Below, piece after piece: positions 8,099-15,734 of a stretch of DNA of 64,000 nucleotides. The stretch is from Methylocystis parvus OBBP (GTDB lineage: Bacteria > Pseudomonadota > Alphaproteobacteria > Rhizobiales > Beijerinckiaceae), in the NCBI RefSeq assembly GCF_027571405.1, contig NZ_CP092968.1, positions 2,564,001 to 2,628,000 of the forward strand, given 5' to 3'. Each line of letters starts with the position of its first letter. Position 1 is the first letter of the stretch. The notes beneath the pieces are model-generated. The model was not told the DNA's origin, did no database searches, and worked only from the letters and a program-made list of their open reading frames with translations. Position numbers and translations under genes: made by a program.

Positions 8099-9838
8099 CT
8101 AAAATCCGATTCCTTTCTTCCGTCCAAAGCTCCAATCCACGCCGCCCCCCGGCGTCATCGCGCCCGACACCTGCCGGCCGAGTTCCCTTTCCAGCGACGG
8201 GGACCACGGGACGAGGCTGAAGCCAAGTCCGTCGTCGATCATGGCGAAGCGGCCCGACGCGAGAGACACGCGCTGCCGATAGACGCCGGCGACGGTCTCG
8301 CCCTCGGCGGCGGCGTGCCGCGGAAGGCCGCTCTGCGCTGTCAGCCGGACGGATGCTTCATTCATCTCGCGCGACCGCAGCGTGTCGAGAAGATCGCGCG
8401 CGAAGACAAGGCGCTGGCCCTCGCGGGAGGCGAGCCCTTCGGCGACGAGATGGTCGGCGCGCCCTTTCATGGCGTCCCGGACGTCGCGGCCGAAGCCTGA
8501 TTCCGAAATCGGCATCGGCTCCCTGGCGACGAGGCGTCGATCGAGCCACGTTGCGCCCGTCGCATTGATTTGCTCGTCGATCGAAAGGTCGGATCGAACG
8601 GCAAGGACGAGATGGGGCGTCCCGCAATCGCGGGGAGGAAGTCGCCTGACCTCGACGATGGCGCCGGGGGCGGCGTCGCTCGTGGCGTCGAGGTCCCTGA
8701 GCCGAACATGATGCGCGCGGCCATCGACGCCGTCGATAATCGCAAAGGCCGAGCCCTTGAGTTCGTCGTCGAGACCGCGCGAAATGAGGCGGCCGATAAT
8801 TGGCTCGCTGCGCGCGTCGCTGTCCCAGACGAAGTCGGCGGTCGCCCGCTCGACGCCGCGCTCCCTGAGGCCGCGATGAATGCGCTTGATGATGTCGCCG
8901 CATTCGCCGAGCGCCCGCAGGACGCTCTCCGCGTCCTCGCCGATTATCCACTGGCCGGGGCCGAGCGGCGCGGCGAGGCCAAGCTTTTCGAGCTTGCGCG
9001 CGCGCGCGATCAGCGATGAGCGTTCGACATCGTGCTCCTGACCGGCGTTCGGCCGAAGGTCTATCAGCCCATCCTGTTTCCCTGCTTCCCGCACCAGCGC
9101 CTGATCGAGCGGCGTCCAGCGGTCGGCGTCGACCTGGCGTTCCAGAGCCCGACGAATCTCCTGCTCGCTGCGGGCCCCGAGCTCCAGGGTGACAAGCCGC
9201 TCGGCGCGGGCGCGAAGACCCCGGCTGATATAGTCGCGGCTGATGACGAGATCGCCGCCGTCATCGGCTTGGCCCCGCACCAGGACGTGAATGTGGGGAT
9301 GCTCGGTGTTCCAGTGGTCGATGGCCGCCCAGTCGAGTGTGGTCCCGAGATCGCGCGCCATCTCTCCCATGAGATCACGGGTGAAGGCGCGTAGGTCGGA
9401 AAGCTCACCGGCATCGTCGGGTGAGACGATGAACCGAAAATGATGTCGGTCGCTCTGACAACGCCCCGCGAAGCCGCGCGGGTCTACCTCGTTTCCAGCG
9501 GCGTCAAACATTCGTCCGGGCGCGCTGTCGCGGGTGACGCCGTCGCGTTGCAGGTAGGAAAGATGCGCGGTGAGTGGAGCCGACTTCGGACCGTGTCGAA
9601 CGACGCGCGCTTTGATCACAACGCCGCGGGAACGGGAGGTTAGACCGCGCAGCGCCGAGAGGCTCGCCGCCCGGCCGCGGCCAAAGCCGCTGCGCTCCTT
9701 TCCGCGCGCGCCCGAACGATGCAGGCCGCCGGCCTTCTGCGTCGCGGCCAGCACGCGCGACACGAAGCTCTTCGCTCTTCCCGGCTTCGTCGAGCGGATG
9801 CGGCCGGGCCGAACGCGAATGTCGTCGTCACGCGACAT
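8099..9838 (-). CDS. Relaxase/mobilisation nuclease, DUF3363 type (VirD2-like)
   Basis: A 579-residue relaxase. It nicks one strand at oriT through a tyrosine and leads it into the recipient. The basic N-terminus (to about residue 70) precedes the catalytic domain. Within it, HHFRFIVSPDDA and the metal-binding HPHIHVLVRG (about residues 175-185) correspond to the HxH motif of MOBP/VirD2-type relaxases. The remaining about 350 residues form the DUF3363 region. The ATG at 9838 is the only good start. The upstream 240 bp contains nested inverted repeats expected of oriT. Confidence 0.92.
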   Translation of the reverse strand: MSRDDDIRVRPGRIRSTKPGRAKSFVSRVLAATQKAGGLHRSGARGKERSGFGRGRAASLSALRGLTSRSRGVVIKARVVRHGPKSAPLTAHLSYLQRDGVTRDSAPGRMFDAAGNEVDPRGFAGRCQSDRHHFRFIVSPDDAGELSDLRAFTRDLMGEMARDLGTTLDWAAIDHWNTEHPHIHVLVRGQADDGGDLVISRDYISRGLRARAERLVTLELGARSEQEIRRALERQVDADRWTPLDQALVREAGKQDGLIDLRPNAGQEHDVERSSLIARARKLEKLGLAAPLGPGQWIIGEDAESVLRALGECGDIIKRIHRGLRERGVERATADFVWDSDARSEPIIGRLISRGLDDELKGSAFAIIDGVDGRAHHVRLRDLDATSDAAPGAIVEVRRLPPRDCGTPHLVLAVRSDLSIDEQINATGATWLDRRLVAREPMPISESGFGRDVRDAMKGRADHLVAEGLASREGQRLVFARDLLDTLRSREMNEASVRLTAQSGLPRHAAAEGETVAGVYRQRVSLASGRFAMIDDGLGFSLVPWSPSLERELGRQVSGAMTPGGGVDWSFGRKKGIGF

Positions 9839-10081
9839 GGCTAAGCGCAGACGAGGTGGAAATTATCGTTTTGTTACAGTAACTTGCTACGAGCGAAAGG
9901 CTGTGCGTCGAAAACGCAGCCTGTATGAATGCATTGAAGCGCAACGACAAACCGACCGCGGGACAAAGCCGCAGGCTGTCCCTTTTATCTTGCGATAAGT
10001 CGGTCGCTGGCGCTCCTTCTGCAGCGCTCGCGCACAAAGGCGCGAGGACATGCGCTATTCTGCGAAAATGGGAGAGTTGGG
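9839..10081. other. Candidate origin of transfer (oriT) next to the relaxase gene
   Basis: A non-coding 243-bp stretch just upstream of the relaxase start. It contains a perfect 5-bp-arm palindrome GTTACAGTAAC (9873-9883), a hairpin GGCTG...CAGCC (9899-9921), and a nested structure. In the last, CGACCG (9953-9958) pairs with CGGTCG (10001-10006) around GGGACA (9960-9965) and TGTCCC (9977-9982). Position and stem-rich structure match known oriT regions, which usually adjoin the relaxase gene. No known nic consensus is certain, so the nick site cannot be assigned. Confidence 0.45.
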
Positions 10082-10930
10082 TCATCGGGATGCTCCTGAA
10101 GGCTCGCGAACGGCGAAAAGGTCGGAGGCGCGCGAAAGAGCAGCAGGCGACGAAGCGTCGGGGCTGTTCGCCGTGTGCAAATCTGTTGCAAATAATTTGA
10201 CGTCTATCCGCGCCGGAATGAGCGAGCGGCGTGTCAATCCTTCGGCTCCGAGAGCGGCATCGGCGCTGTGTCTCGGCGGCTGATCGTCGTGCTTTTCCTG
10301 TGCGGTGATCGCGACAAAGATTGAAGAGGAAGCGTTACCAGAGGAGGCGGAATAAGGGGCTGCGGAAACTCTGCCGAGTGAAAGTGCGGGCGCAATCCTT
10401 CGGACATAATCCGTAGTCTCAGTTGGCAAGGAGCGACCGCGAAGGTAGTCCTCATAGCGCCCCGGGCCGGCGTTATACGCCGCCAGAAAGCCGCTCTCGC
10501 CATATTGGTCGAGCAACTCGCGGAGGTAGGCGGCGCCGGCCTGAATATTGTCGTGCGGATCGAAAGCGTCGGCGCCGAGGCCGTAGCGCGTCCGCAACTC
10601 GGCGTAGGTCGCCGGCATGAGCTGCATGAGGCCGATCGCGCCTTTGCTGGAGATGGAATTGGCGTCGCCGCCGCTCTCGGCGCGCATCACGGCGCGCAGC
10701 CAATGGACTGGGAGATGGAAGCGATTGGACGCCTCCGTGAGAGCGCTGGTGATGGAGAGACGGCGCGAAAGTTGGCTCGATATCGTCTCGTGGTGCGCGG
10801 ACTCAGCATATGCAGGAAACGCCCATAAGGCGCAGAACACAGCGAGCGCATTTGTTCGAGACCTCGCCGAACGCCGACCAATTGATGCGCGGGTGCAATT
10901 TGCATCCCAGCAGAGCGATGGGTCGATCAT
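10082..10930 (-). CDS. Lytic transglycosylase (SLT domain), conjugation-associated
   Basis: A 282-residue secreted muramidase that opens the peptidoglycan for the transfer channel. The start at 10930 shares its A with the traF stop (TGATG), so it is preferred to frame starts inside traF. A hydrophobic stretch ending AFPAYA (about residues 28-42) is the probable signal peptide. The catalytic Glu lies in RAVMRAESGGDANSISSKGA. The rest of the SLT signature follows: GLMQLMPATYAELR, then AGAAYLRELLDQYGE and AAYNAGPGRYEDYL. The C-terminal about 120 residues are low in conserved motifs. It is the third gene of a DUF2840-traF-SLT cluster. Confidence 0.92.
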   Translation of the reverse strand: MIDPSLCWDANCTRASIGRRSARSRTNALAVFCALWAFPAYAESAHHETISSQLSRRLSITSALTEASNRFHLPVHWLRAVMRAESGGDANSISSKGAIGLMQLMPATYAELRTRYGLGADAFDPHDNIQAGAAYLRELLDQYGESGFLAAYNAGPGRYEDYLRGRSLPTETTDYVRRIAPALSLGRVSAAPYSASSGNASSSIFVAITAQEKHDDQPPRHSADAALGAEGLTRRSLIPARIDVKLFATDLHTANSPDASSPAALSRASDLFAVREPSGASR

Positions 10931-11430
10931 CACTCGGCCTCCGTCCAGATGGGCTGCGCGCGGCCGACAATGGAGTCGACTGGAAGCACCCCGAAATACC
11001 GCCCATCGAGCGAGGCGGGATGGTCCCAATTGAGCAGGAAGACTTCGCCGGGCCTGAGCTTGAAACATCCACTCCAGCGCGGCAGGTCGCGGCCCACGTG
11101 ATCGCGCGCGTTGGCTTCGGCGACGGCGCTCCCATCGACAGAGATTGTGAGGTCAGTTCGGCAGACTTTCTGCCCGGGGAGCGCAGCCACTCGCTTGATG
11201 AGCAGTGCGCTTTTGGGCAGATATCCGCGCGCCGCGAGCCACTCGGCGAGCGGTTCGGGCGGCCGCGCGACGATGAGATCAGTGATGGCGAGGGCGCCAG
11301 CCGGACGGACGGCGTAGTAGCCGATGGGCGCGCTGGTGGAGGCGTTCCAGACCAGAAGCGGCGCATGGTTCCCGGCGAAAGTCGACGCGATTGCGCAGAC
11401 AGCGACGAAGGCGAGAGCGAGCGTCCTCAT
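10930..11430 (-). CDS. traF: Conjugative transfer signal peptidase TraF (S26 family)
   Basis: A 166-residue membrane-anchored serine protease. In RP4, TraF matures and cyclises the TrbC pilin, so this protein probably acts on the TrbC encoded at 1310-1648. The N-terminal hydrophobic segment (residues 3-22) is followed by the nucleophile Ser in NASTSAPIGYY (about 29-39). The general-base Lys is in LLIKRVAALPGQKVC (about 76-90). The C-terminal motif LDGRYFGVLPVDSIVGRA is typical. It overlaps the DUF2840 stop by ATGA and the transglycosylase start by TGATG. Confidence 0.93.
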   Translation of the reverse strand: MRTLALAFVAVCAIASTFAGNHAPLLVWNASTSAPIGYYAVRPAGALAITDLIVARPPEPLAEWLAARGYLPKSALLIKRVAALPGQKVCRTDLTISVDGSAVAEANARDHVGRDLPRWSGCFKLRPGEVFLLNWDHPASLDGRYFGVLPVDSIVGRAQPIWTEAE

Positions 11431-11897
11431 GGGCGCCGCTCCAACCCAGCGCGCAGCAGCCAGGCGCGATGGCGATCACGCGAATAGGCGCGCGGCGGCA
11501 GACTGGCTGCGAGCCGGTTGTGGACGTGCCGCCAATGATCGGGACAGACTTCCTGCGGGAGAAAGCCGAGCGCTTCGACGGCGTCGATGGCGCGCAGGAC
11601 GCGCTGGACTTTCTCCCATCCGACCGTCCGCAGCAGGATCTCGGCTCCGGGCTTTACGCCCGGAACGGTGGAGCGGGGCTCGCCGTCGTCGCAGGCGCGC
11701 AAGATATCGATCCGCGAGACGAGCGTTCCATGCGCATTCGACGCCCAGCGGATGAAGGCGAAGATGGCGCCCGGCGCGAATGTCGCGATGCGCCGCCGTC
11801 GATCGAGAGTGCGTTCAGCGATCGGCTTGCCGAAGCGCAGCCAGCGTTCGATCTTGCCTTTGACGAAATAGAGTTCGACTTCGGTCGGCTCGCTCAT
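11427..11897 (-). CDS. DUF2840 domain protein
   Basis: A 156-residue protein of the DUF2840 family, of unknown function, found almost only next to traF in alphaproteobacterial conjugative elements. Recognisable stretches are VELYFVKGKIERWLRFGKP near the N-terminus and WASNAHGTLVSRIDILRA in the middle. The C-terminal part (DHWRHVHNRLAASLPPRAYS) is rich in His and Arg. No signal peptide or membrane segment is seen, so it is probably cytoplasmic. It shares an ATGA overlap with traF. In related elements a parA gene often sits between repA and this gene; here there is none. Confidence 0.85.
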   Translation of the reverse strand: MSEPTEVELYFVKGKIERWLRFGKPIAERTLDRRRRIATFAPGAIFAFIRWASNAHGTLVSRIDILRACDDGEPRSTVPGVKPGAEILLRTVGWEKVQRVLRAIDAVEALGFLPQEVCPDHWRHVHNRLAASLPPRAYSRDRHRAWLLRAGLERRP

Positions 11898-12191
11898 GAC
11901 CGGCCTCCCTTCGAGCCATGGTCAAAGGGAGACGCGGGCTGAATTCTGTCTGCGAAGGCTCGTTGTCCCGAAGGGATGACGGCGTCGACGTCGGCCGGAT
12001 GTTCGGCTCTGTACGCGTGGCGCGCGCGCCGAGCTGCGGGCGCGCCTTCTTCTCTTCCCGGCGGGCCTTTTGCTCGTCGGGCGGCGGTCGAGCGGCGGGC
12101 GCCCGCCGTTAGAAGGAATCCGAAGGATTCCGAAGTTAGTAAGTTACGAGCGCTGTGAACGCTTCGAGGCCAATGGCTTGGGCGCCATTTT

Positions 12192-12255
12192 GGTCCCCGA
12201 TAGCACGAGGATTTGGTCCCCGATAGCACGATAGCTTCGGTCCCTGATAGCACGA
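12192..12255. repeat. Three iteron-like direct repeats beside repA (candidate oriV)
   Basis: Three copies of a 17-bp unit, GGTCCC(C/T)GATAGCACGA, start at 12192, 12215 and 12239. Their spacing of 23 and 24 bp is about two helical turns. The first two are identical and the third has one change. They lie directly downstream of the repA stop, and a DnaA-box-like TTTTCCACA occurs at about 12269-12277. Evenly spaced repeats next to an initiator gene are the hallmark of iterons bound by the initiator. The rest of 11898-12191 holds no convincing gene. Confidence 0.7.
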
Positions 12256-12261
12256 GCCTAT

Positions 12262-13161
12262 TCACAGCTTTTCCACAGCGGCGAGACGACGATCGAGGCG
12301 CTGAACGGCGCGCTCGAGCGGATCGGCAGTGAGCGGCGTGAAGATGAGAAGTTCGCGGTCGAACGGGCCTCGGCGAATGTCGAGGCGGTAATTGGGAATG
12401 GGCTGGCGCCGAACGATGTCGCGTAGATCGAATGCGAAATGTTTGAGCGGCGAGAGCGCGCCGGATTTGGCGTGAAGATGCGCGAAATCGAAAGTCCAGC
12501 CGCCCTGCTGATTGCCAGCGTGTTTGCGAACGAGGCGATACAGCCAGCGCTCCAGACCGCCCGTCAGCCCGAAATATGCCCGGTCGATTGTGAGAACCAA
12601 GGCTTCGTTGAGGACGCCTTCGTAGAACCAGTCCGGCACGATCAGTTCGACGCCGAGAGGCCGGCCGCTCGGATCAGCGGTCTCCTTCCACTCGTTGATC
12701 CAGGAGAAGCGCCGCCGGCGCCTTTCGGTCGTCTGACGGATCGATGTGACGACGCTCGTTGACTGCAGCCGGTCGAAGGCGGCGCGCAGGCGCTGATAGT
12801 CGCGCGCGCCCGTGGCGCGCCCAGTGAAAGTGAGAATCTCATAGGGCGTCGTCGCCATGAGGCGCGAGGTCTTGAGGCCTCTATCGCGCGCCTGGACGAT
12901 TTGCGACGCCGCCCAGATCAACACGTCGGCGTCCCAGATGGTCGCCATGCCGTGTTCGGCGGACGCTTCGACCTTGATCGCGATCTGAGCCGTCCTGAAG
13001 TCGATCGGCGTCGTTCGCTTGGACTTGGCGAGGCTGAAGAAGGGATAGGCCATGAGGTCCTGCGCGTCGCGTGGCGCGAGCTCGCCGGGCAGCGCTCGAA
13101 AGAGTTCGAGTTGCTCACGCTCGTCGCCGCAGTTGCGTGCGTGTGGGTCTCGGGGCGTCAT
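12262..13161 (-). CDS. repA: Replication initiator protein A (RPA family)
   Basis: A 299-residue initiator of the RPA/RepA family. It probably binds the repeats at 12192-12255 and lets the excised element replicate. Family features include DLMAYPFFSLAKSKRTTPIDF near the N-terminus, WDADVLIWAASQI in the middle, and GGLERWLYRLVRKHAGNQQGGW in the second winged-helix domain. The ATG at 13161 follows GGGAGCGACGAGA, a good ribosome site. A longer frame from 13212 would overlap the upstream HTH gene and is less likely. Confidence 0.9.
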   Translation of the reverse strand: MTPRDPHARNCGDEREQLELFRALPGELAPRDAQDLMAYPFFSLAKSKRTTPIDFRTAQIAIKVEASAEHGMATIWDADVLIWAASQIVQARDRGLKTSRLMATTPYEILTFTGRATGARDYQRLRAAFDRLQSTSVVTSIRQTTERRRRRFSWINEWKETADPSGRPLGVELIVPDWFYEGVLNEALVLTIDRAYFGLTGGLERWLYRLVRKHAGNQQGGWTFDFAHLHAKSGALSPLKHFAFDLRDIVRRQPIPNYRLDIRRGPFDRELLIFTPLTADPLERAVQRLDRRLAAVEKL

Positions 13162-13180
13162 TCTCGTCGCTCCCGAAAGA

Positions 13181-13465
13181 TCAGCCGCGCGGTTGAGCGG
13201 CGCGCTGCGCAAGGCCGTCGGCGTGCCGCCGCGCGGGGAGAACGGTTCCGACGCCGGGGTCGGAGGTCGACGCCTTGGCGCCGCGATCGGCCCAGGCCTG
13301 CAGGTCTTCGACTCGGTAGACGACCCGGCCGCCGAGCTTCGAGTAGCGCGGGCCCGTTCCGTAGGTGCGGTGCTTTTCGAGCGTGCGGCCGGAAAGGCCG
13401 AGAAATCGCGCGGCTTCGGGCGTGCGAAGGTAGCGCGGCGGCAGGGGCGCTGTTTGTGCGGACAT
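13181..13465 (-). CDS. AlpA/MerR-type helix-turn-helix protein
   Basis: A 94-residue DNA-binding protein. PRYLRTPEAARFLGLSGRTL is the winged-helix motif (about residues 11-30), followed by GPRYSKLGGRVVYRVEDLQAW, the typical recognition wing of AlpA and excisionase-like proteins. The last 30 residues are Ala/Arg-rich. It sits directly upstream of repA in the same direction, so it may regulate repA or act as a recombination directionality factor for the integrase. The sequence does not decide between these. Start taken at Met8 of the longer frame. Confidence 0.75.
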   Translation of the reverse strand: MSAQTAPLPPRYLRTPEAARFLGLSGRTLEKHRTYGTGPRYSKLGGRVVYRVEDLQAWADRGAKASTSDPGVGTVLPARRHADGLAQRAAQPRG

Positions 13466-13621
13466 GGATGAGCCTTTGCAGATCATGGCGCGCCGCCGGC
13501 TATCGGCGGCTTGGCTTGATCACCATGGCGGAGGGAAACGGGCGGGAGGGATGGCGAAGATGGGGACCACGAAAATCGCCACCCCCGACGACAGCATCCG
13601 AAGGAGCTTTGGCGACCGCCG

Positions 13622-14215
13622 CTACTTTTTGAGGAACTTGCGATAGCCGCCGCGCATCAGCGCGACGCCGCCGCGAACGAGACGTATCGTGGCGTCGCGA
13701 AGGGAGGCTGTTTTCCAGGGATCGGCGGCGACGCGGGCCTTGCCGAAGAGGCGCTCGGCAATCTGGCGGTAGGAAGCGCCGTCGAGATGGCCGTCGAGGG
13801 CGCGAAGGAGCGAGAAGGCGCGACGCGGATCGGGAGGATGTTCCGCGCGACGCGGCGGCTTGTCGCGCAGTAAGCGCCAGAATCTCAACGCGGCTTCGGC
13901 TCGTTGCGGCGCAAGTTCGTCGAGGAGGATCACTGCGGCGAGTGTTCCGTCGCCAGCCTGCCGTTCGGGGAGCCAAAGCTGGCATTGGTCGCGCCCGGAT
14001 TGCAACAGCATGTGTTCGCCATCGTCACTTGTTCGGTGAGCGACTAATTTGGAATGAGTTCGCAACTGAGCAGCGGAAGGCGCGATCAAAGATGGCGCCG
14101 GCGGTTCCTCGTCGGAAGCGGTTGCAGTCGGCGACGCGACGAGGATGACGCTCGACGCGCGCAGCTCAGGCAGCCAGAATATCTCTGCTTCGTCTGCGCG
14201 CAGATTGGGATCCAC
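13622..14215 (-). CDS. DUF2285-type DNA-binding domain protein (second half of a split gene)
   Basis: A 197-residue frame with a C-terminal DUF2285-like helical domain (LLRALDGHLDGASYRQIAERLF, then WKTASLRDATIRLVRGGVAL and GGYRKFLKK). The N-terminal half starts VDPNLRADEAEIFWLPELRA at a GTG without its own ribosome site. It reads as the direct continuation of the DUF6499 frame that ends inside it: the overlapping frame contains RRWGLRF exactly where AVDPNL... would follow after a +1 shift at TTT-C. It is therefore either a frameshifted pseudogene half, a coupled gene, or the product of programmed frameshifting. The family is common in these elements as a putative regulator. Confidence 0.7.
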   Translation of the reverse strand: MDPNLRADEAEIFWLPELRASSVILVASPTATASDEEPPAPSLIAPSAAQLRTHSKLVAHRTSDDGEHMLLQSGRDQCQLWLPERQAGDGTLAAVILLDELAPQRAEAALRFWRLLRDKPPRRAEHPPDPRRAFSLLRALDGHLDGASYRQIAERLFGKARVAADPWKTASLRDATIRLVRGGVALMRGGYRKFLKK

Positions 14216-14405
14216 CGCGAAATCGCAACCCCCAGCGCCGCGTCGAACCGGCGGCGCCGGCGTCGAGCGCAGCTCGAATGTCTGGGTTTGCGTAGTCGGC
14301 GCGATAATCCGCGTTGCGTCTGAGAAACTCCCAGGCGGCGCCCGAAGAACTTAAATCCTGCAAATAATCGTATGCTTTTGGCGAGCGCCAGTCCTGATCC
14401 GACAT
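14166..14405 (-). CDS. DUF6499 (transcriptional-regulator-like) domain protein
   Basis: A 79-residue frame. Residues 4-37 (DWRSPKAYDYLQDLSSSGAA, then WEFLRRNADYRADY) are a clear DUF6499 signature. After RRWGLRF the frame turns into low-complexity Arg/Ser sequence and stops, while the continuation is found in the next frame (13622-14215). The 49-bp overlap and the position of the shift argue that the two frames together encode one about 250-residue regulator. Location next to repA fits a role in control of the element. Confidence 0.7.
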   Translation of the reverse strand: MSDQDWRSPKAYDYLQDLSSSGAAWEFLRRNADYRADYANPDIRAALDAGAAGSTRRWGLRFRGGSQSARRRSRDILAA

Positions 14406-14539
14406 GGAAGTTCTCGCAATGAATGAATATTGCCTGCGAAGGTTGTGGAGAAACGTGTCAAGAATCGCGTCAGAATCCGACCGGAATGGGAAATCGACGG
14501 CGATGGAGTCGAATCGCGGATGTTTACTGAAGCCACGGT

Positions 14540-14806
14540 TCAGCTGCCTTTGAGCAAGTCTCGATAGCCGTGCTCGGTGAGCCATCTTGCTCGTTCGAGA
14601 TGCGACCGATGCGCGCTTGCAGCGCGTTCGGGCTCTCGATCGGGATCAATGCCGAGCACAATCTGGCAGGCGTCTTCCCATGAAGCGCCTTCGGTCGCGG
14701 CATCCAACAGACGCAGATATGTCGGCGCGTGGGCGCGATCATAGTCTGTGACGGAAGGTTCGGTAGGAGCAAGATCGGCGACGGGCATGGGGTCGGGACG
14801 GCTCAT
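14540..14806 (-). CDS. Small DUF2285-like protein
   Basis: An 88-residue protein with the pattern YDRAHAPTYLRLLDAATEGA, then LGIDPDREPERAASAH and RARWLTEHGYRDLL. It resembles the helical domain at the C-terminus of the 13622-14215 gene, and both probably belong to the DUF2285 group. The ATG at 14806 follows GGAGA with 9-bp spacing and is preferred over an upstream frame start. It is divergent from the XRE regulator at 14959, with a palindrome in the shared promoter region. Function unknown; DNA binding is inferred from context only. Confidence 0.75.
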   Translation of the reverse strand: MSRPDPMPVADLAPTEPSVTDYDRAHAPTYLRLLDAATEGASWEDACQIVLGIDPDREPERAASAHRSHLERARWLTEHGYRDLLKGS

Positions 14807-14910
14807 GACGTCGCGTCTCCTAAGGTGGCCTGCCGCATCAACTGGCATTTAACGGGAATTTTCCCCGAATGGCTACAGGGGCGCAGCCTGCCGTCCCAAC
14901 GCATTTTGTA

Positions 14911-14935
14911 GAGTATACTCCGTGGTGAAATACTC
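14911..14935. promoter_or_regulatory. Candidate operator between divergent DUF2285-like and XRE genes
   Basis: The perfect 10-bp palindrome GAGTATACTC at 14911-14920 is followed by a repeat of its half site, ATACTC, at 14930-14935, 15 bp further on. It lies 39 bp before the XRE start. XRE/controller-type repressors usually bind such GACTATAGTC-like palindromes in their own promoters, so this is a reasonable autoregulatory site for both transcripts. Confidence 0.5.
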
Positions 14936-14958
14936 GACAAGGCGGCGTCATCTCGCAG

Positions 14959-15363
14959 ATGAATTTGCGAGATGTGCTGGCGCTGAACCTCCGGAAATTG
15001 CGACGAGCCCGTGGCTGGTCGCAAGAGGAGCTCGCGCATCGAGCCGACACTGACCGAACCTACATCAGTGCGATCGAACGCCGACTCTATGCTGCGAGCA
15101 TAGATGTGCTGGCGCGCCTTGCGGCGGCGCTGGAACTCGAAGCTGCTGAACTTCTAAGAGCGCCGATCGTTCGCAAGAGGGTCGTAAGCGAAGACGCGCA
15201 CGATGGAAAGGCGCTTCAGGAAGTGCGCAAGGATCGGCCAGCTTCGGAAGGTGATATCAATGCGCGAGCCAAGAAGGCTCGCCGTCGGAACGAGTCCGCC
15301 GCAGAGGCGAAGCGCTCAGCAGGCCTCAAGAAAAGTAACAAGGCGAAACCCGAGCCTACTTGA
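14959..15363 (+). CDS. XRE-family transcriptional regulator
   Basis: A 134-residue protein, the only plus-strand gene in this part of the element. Residues 7-62 form a canonical XRE helix-turn-helix: LRKLRRARGWSQEELAHRAD, TYISAIERRLYAASIDVLAR and LAAALELEAAELL. The second half (85-134) is Lys/Arg/Ala-rich and probably unstructured. It is divergent from the DUF2285-like gene and convergent with DUF736. It resembles restriction-modification controller proteins in size and HTH, but no restriction-modification genes are adjacent. It probably represses the element's own genes. Confidence 0.85.
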   Translation: MNLRDVLALNLRKLRRARGWSQEELAHRADTDRTYISAIERRLYAASIDVLARLAAALELEAAELLRAPIVRKRVVSEDAHDGKALQEVRKDRPASEGDINARAKKARRRNESAAEAKRSAGLKKSNKAKPEPT

Positions 15364-15376
15364 GGCGGCAAAATTT

Positions 15377-15402
15377 GCCCCGCCCGATCGCTCGGGCGGG
15401 GC
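15377..15402. terminator. Bidirectional terminator between XRE and DUF736 genes
   Basis: Perfect 11-bp inverted repeat GCCCCGCCCGA/TCGGGCGGGGC with a TCGC loop, placed between the ends of two convergent genes. AAATTTT follows on the minus-strand side. The T tract is weak on the plus side. Confidence 0.75.
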
Positions 15403-15410
15403 GCTGGCGA

Positions 15411-15734
15411 TCACTCGCCGTTGGCCTTGCGGCCGCGCGACCAGATCAGGCTGTAGCCGTCGCCTTCCTCGTCGTCGAAGAGGTTGGCGTAGATCGGCGC
15501 GGTGAAGCTCGGATCGTCGAGCTTGAGGGAGAGATAGTCTCGGCCCTCGTTGGAGCGCTTCGGCCAGGCGGCGCCGATCTCGGCTCGGCCGACGAAGACG
15601 CGGTGGCTGGGGGCGTTGTCGTTGGCGCGGTTCGTTTCGGGGACGATGCGGACGCTGCGCGCCTGGACGCTGAGGGTGACGATTTCGCCCTGATACTCGT
15701 TGCCGGACTTTTTGAAGGAGCCGATGTTCGCCAT
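15411..15734 (-). CDS. DUF736 family protein
   Basis: A 107-residue protein of the DUF736 family, abundant on rhizobial plasmids and integrative elements and of unknown function. It begins MANIGSFKKSGNEYQGEIVT and contains RIVPETNRANDNAPSHRVFV, WPKRSNEGRDYLSLKLDDPS and IYANLFDDEEGDGYSLIWSR, all typical. It has no membrane segment. The ATG at 15734 follows AGGAGA with 6-7 bp spacing. A hairpin lies 27-49 bp upstream, and a second structured element at 15841-15910 matches one before the DUF2493 gene. Confidence 0.9.
   Translation of the reverse strand: MANIGSFKKSGNEYQGEIVTLSVQARSVRIVPETNRANDNAPSHRVFVGRAEIGAAWPKRSNEGRDYLSLKLDDPSFTAPIYANLFDDEEGDGYSLIWSRGRKANGE

Noticed and set aside
6744..8102. 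452-codon open frame on the plus strand
   Set aside because: Antisense of traG, with Gly/Asp/Arg-rich translation and no domain.
11894..12265. 123-codon open frame on the minus strand across the iteron repeats
   Set aside because: Its first part only translates the repeats (LSGT units), and the rest has no homology pattern or ribosome site; the DNA repeats are the feature.
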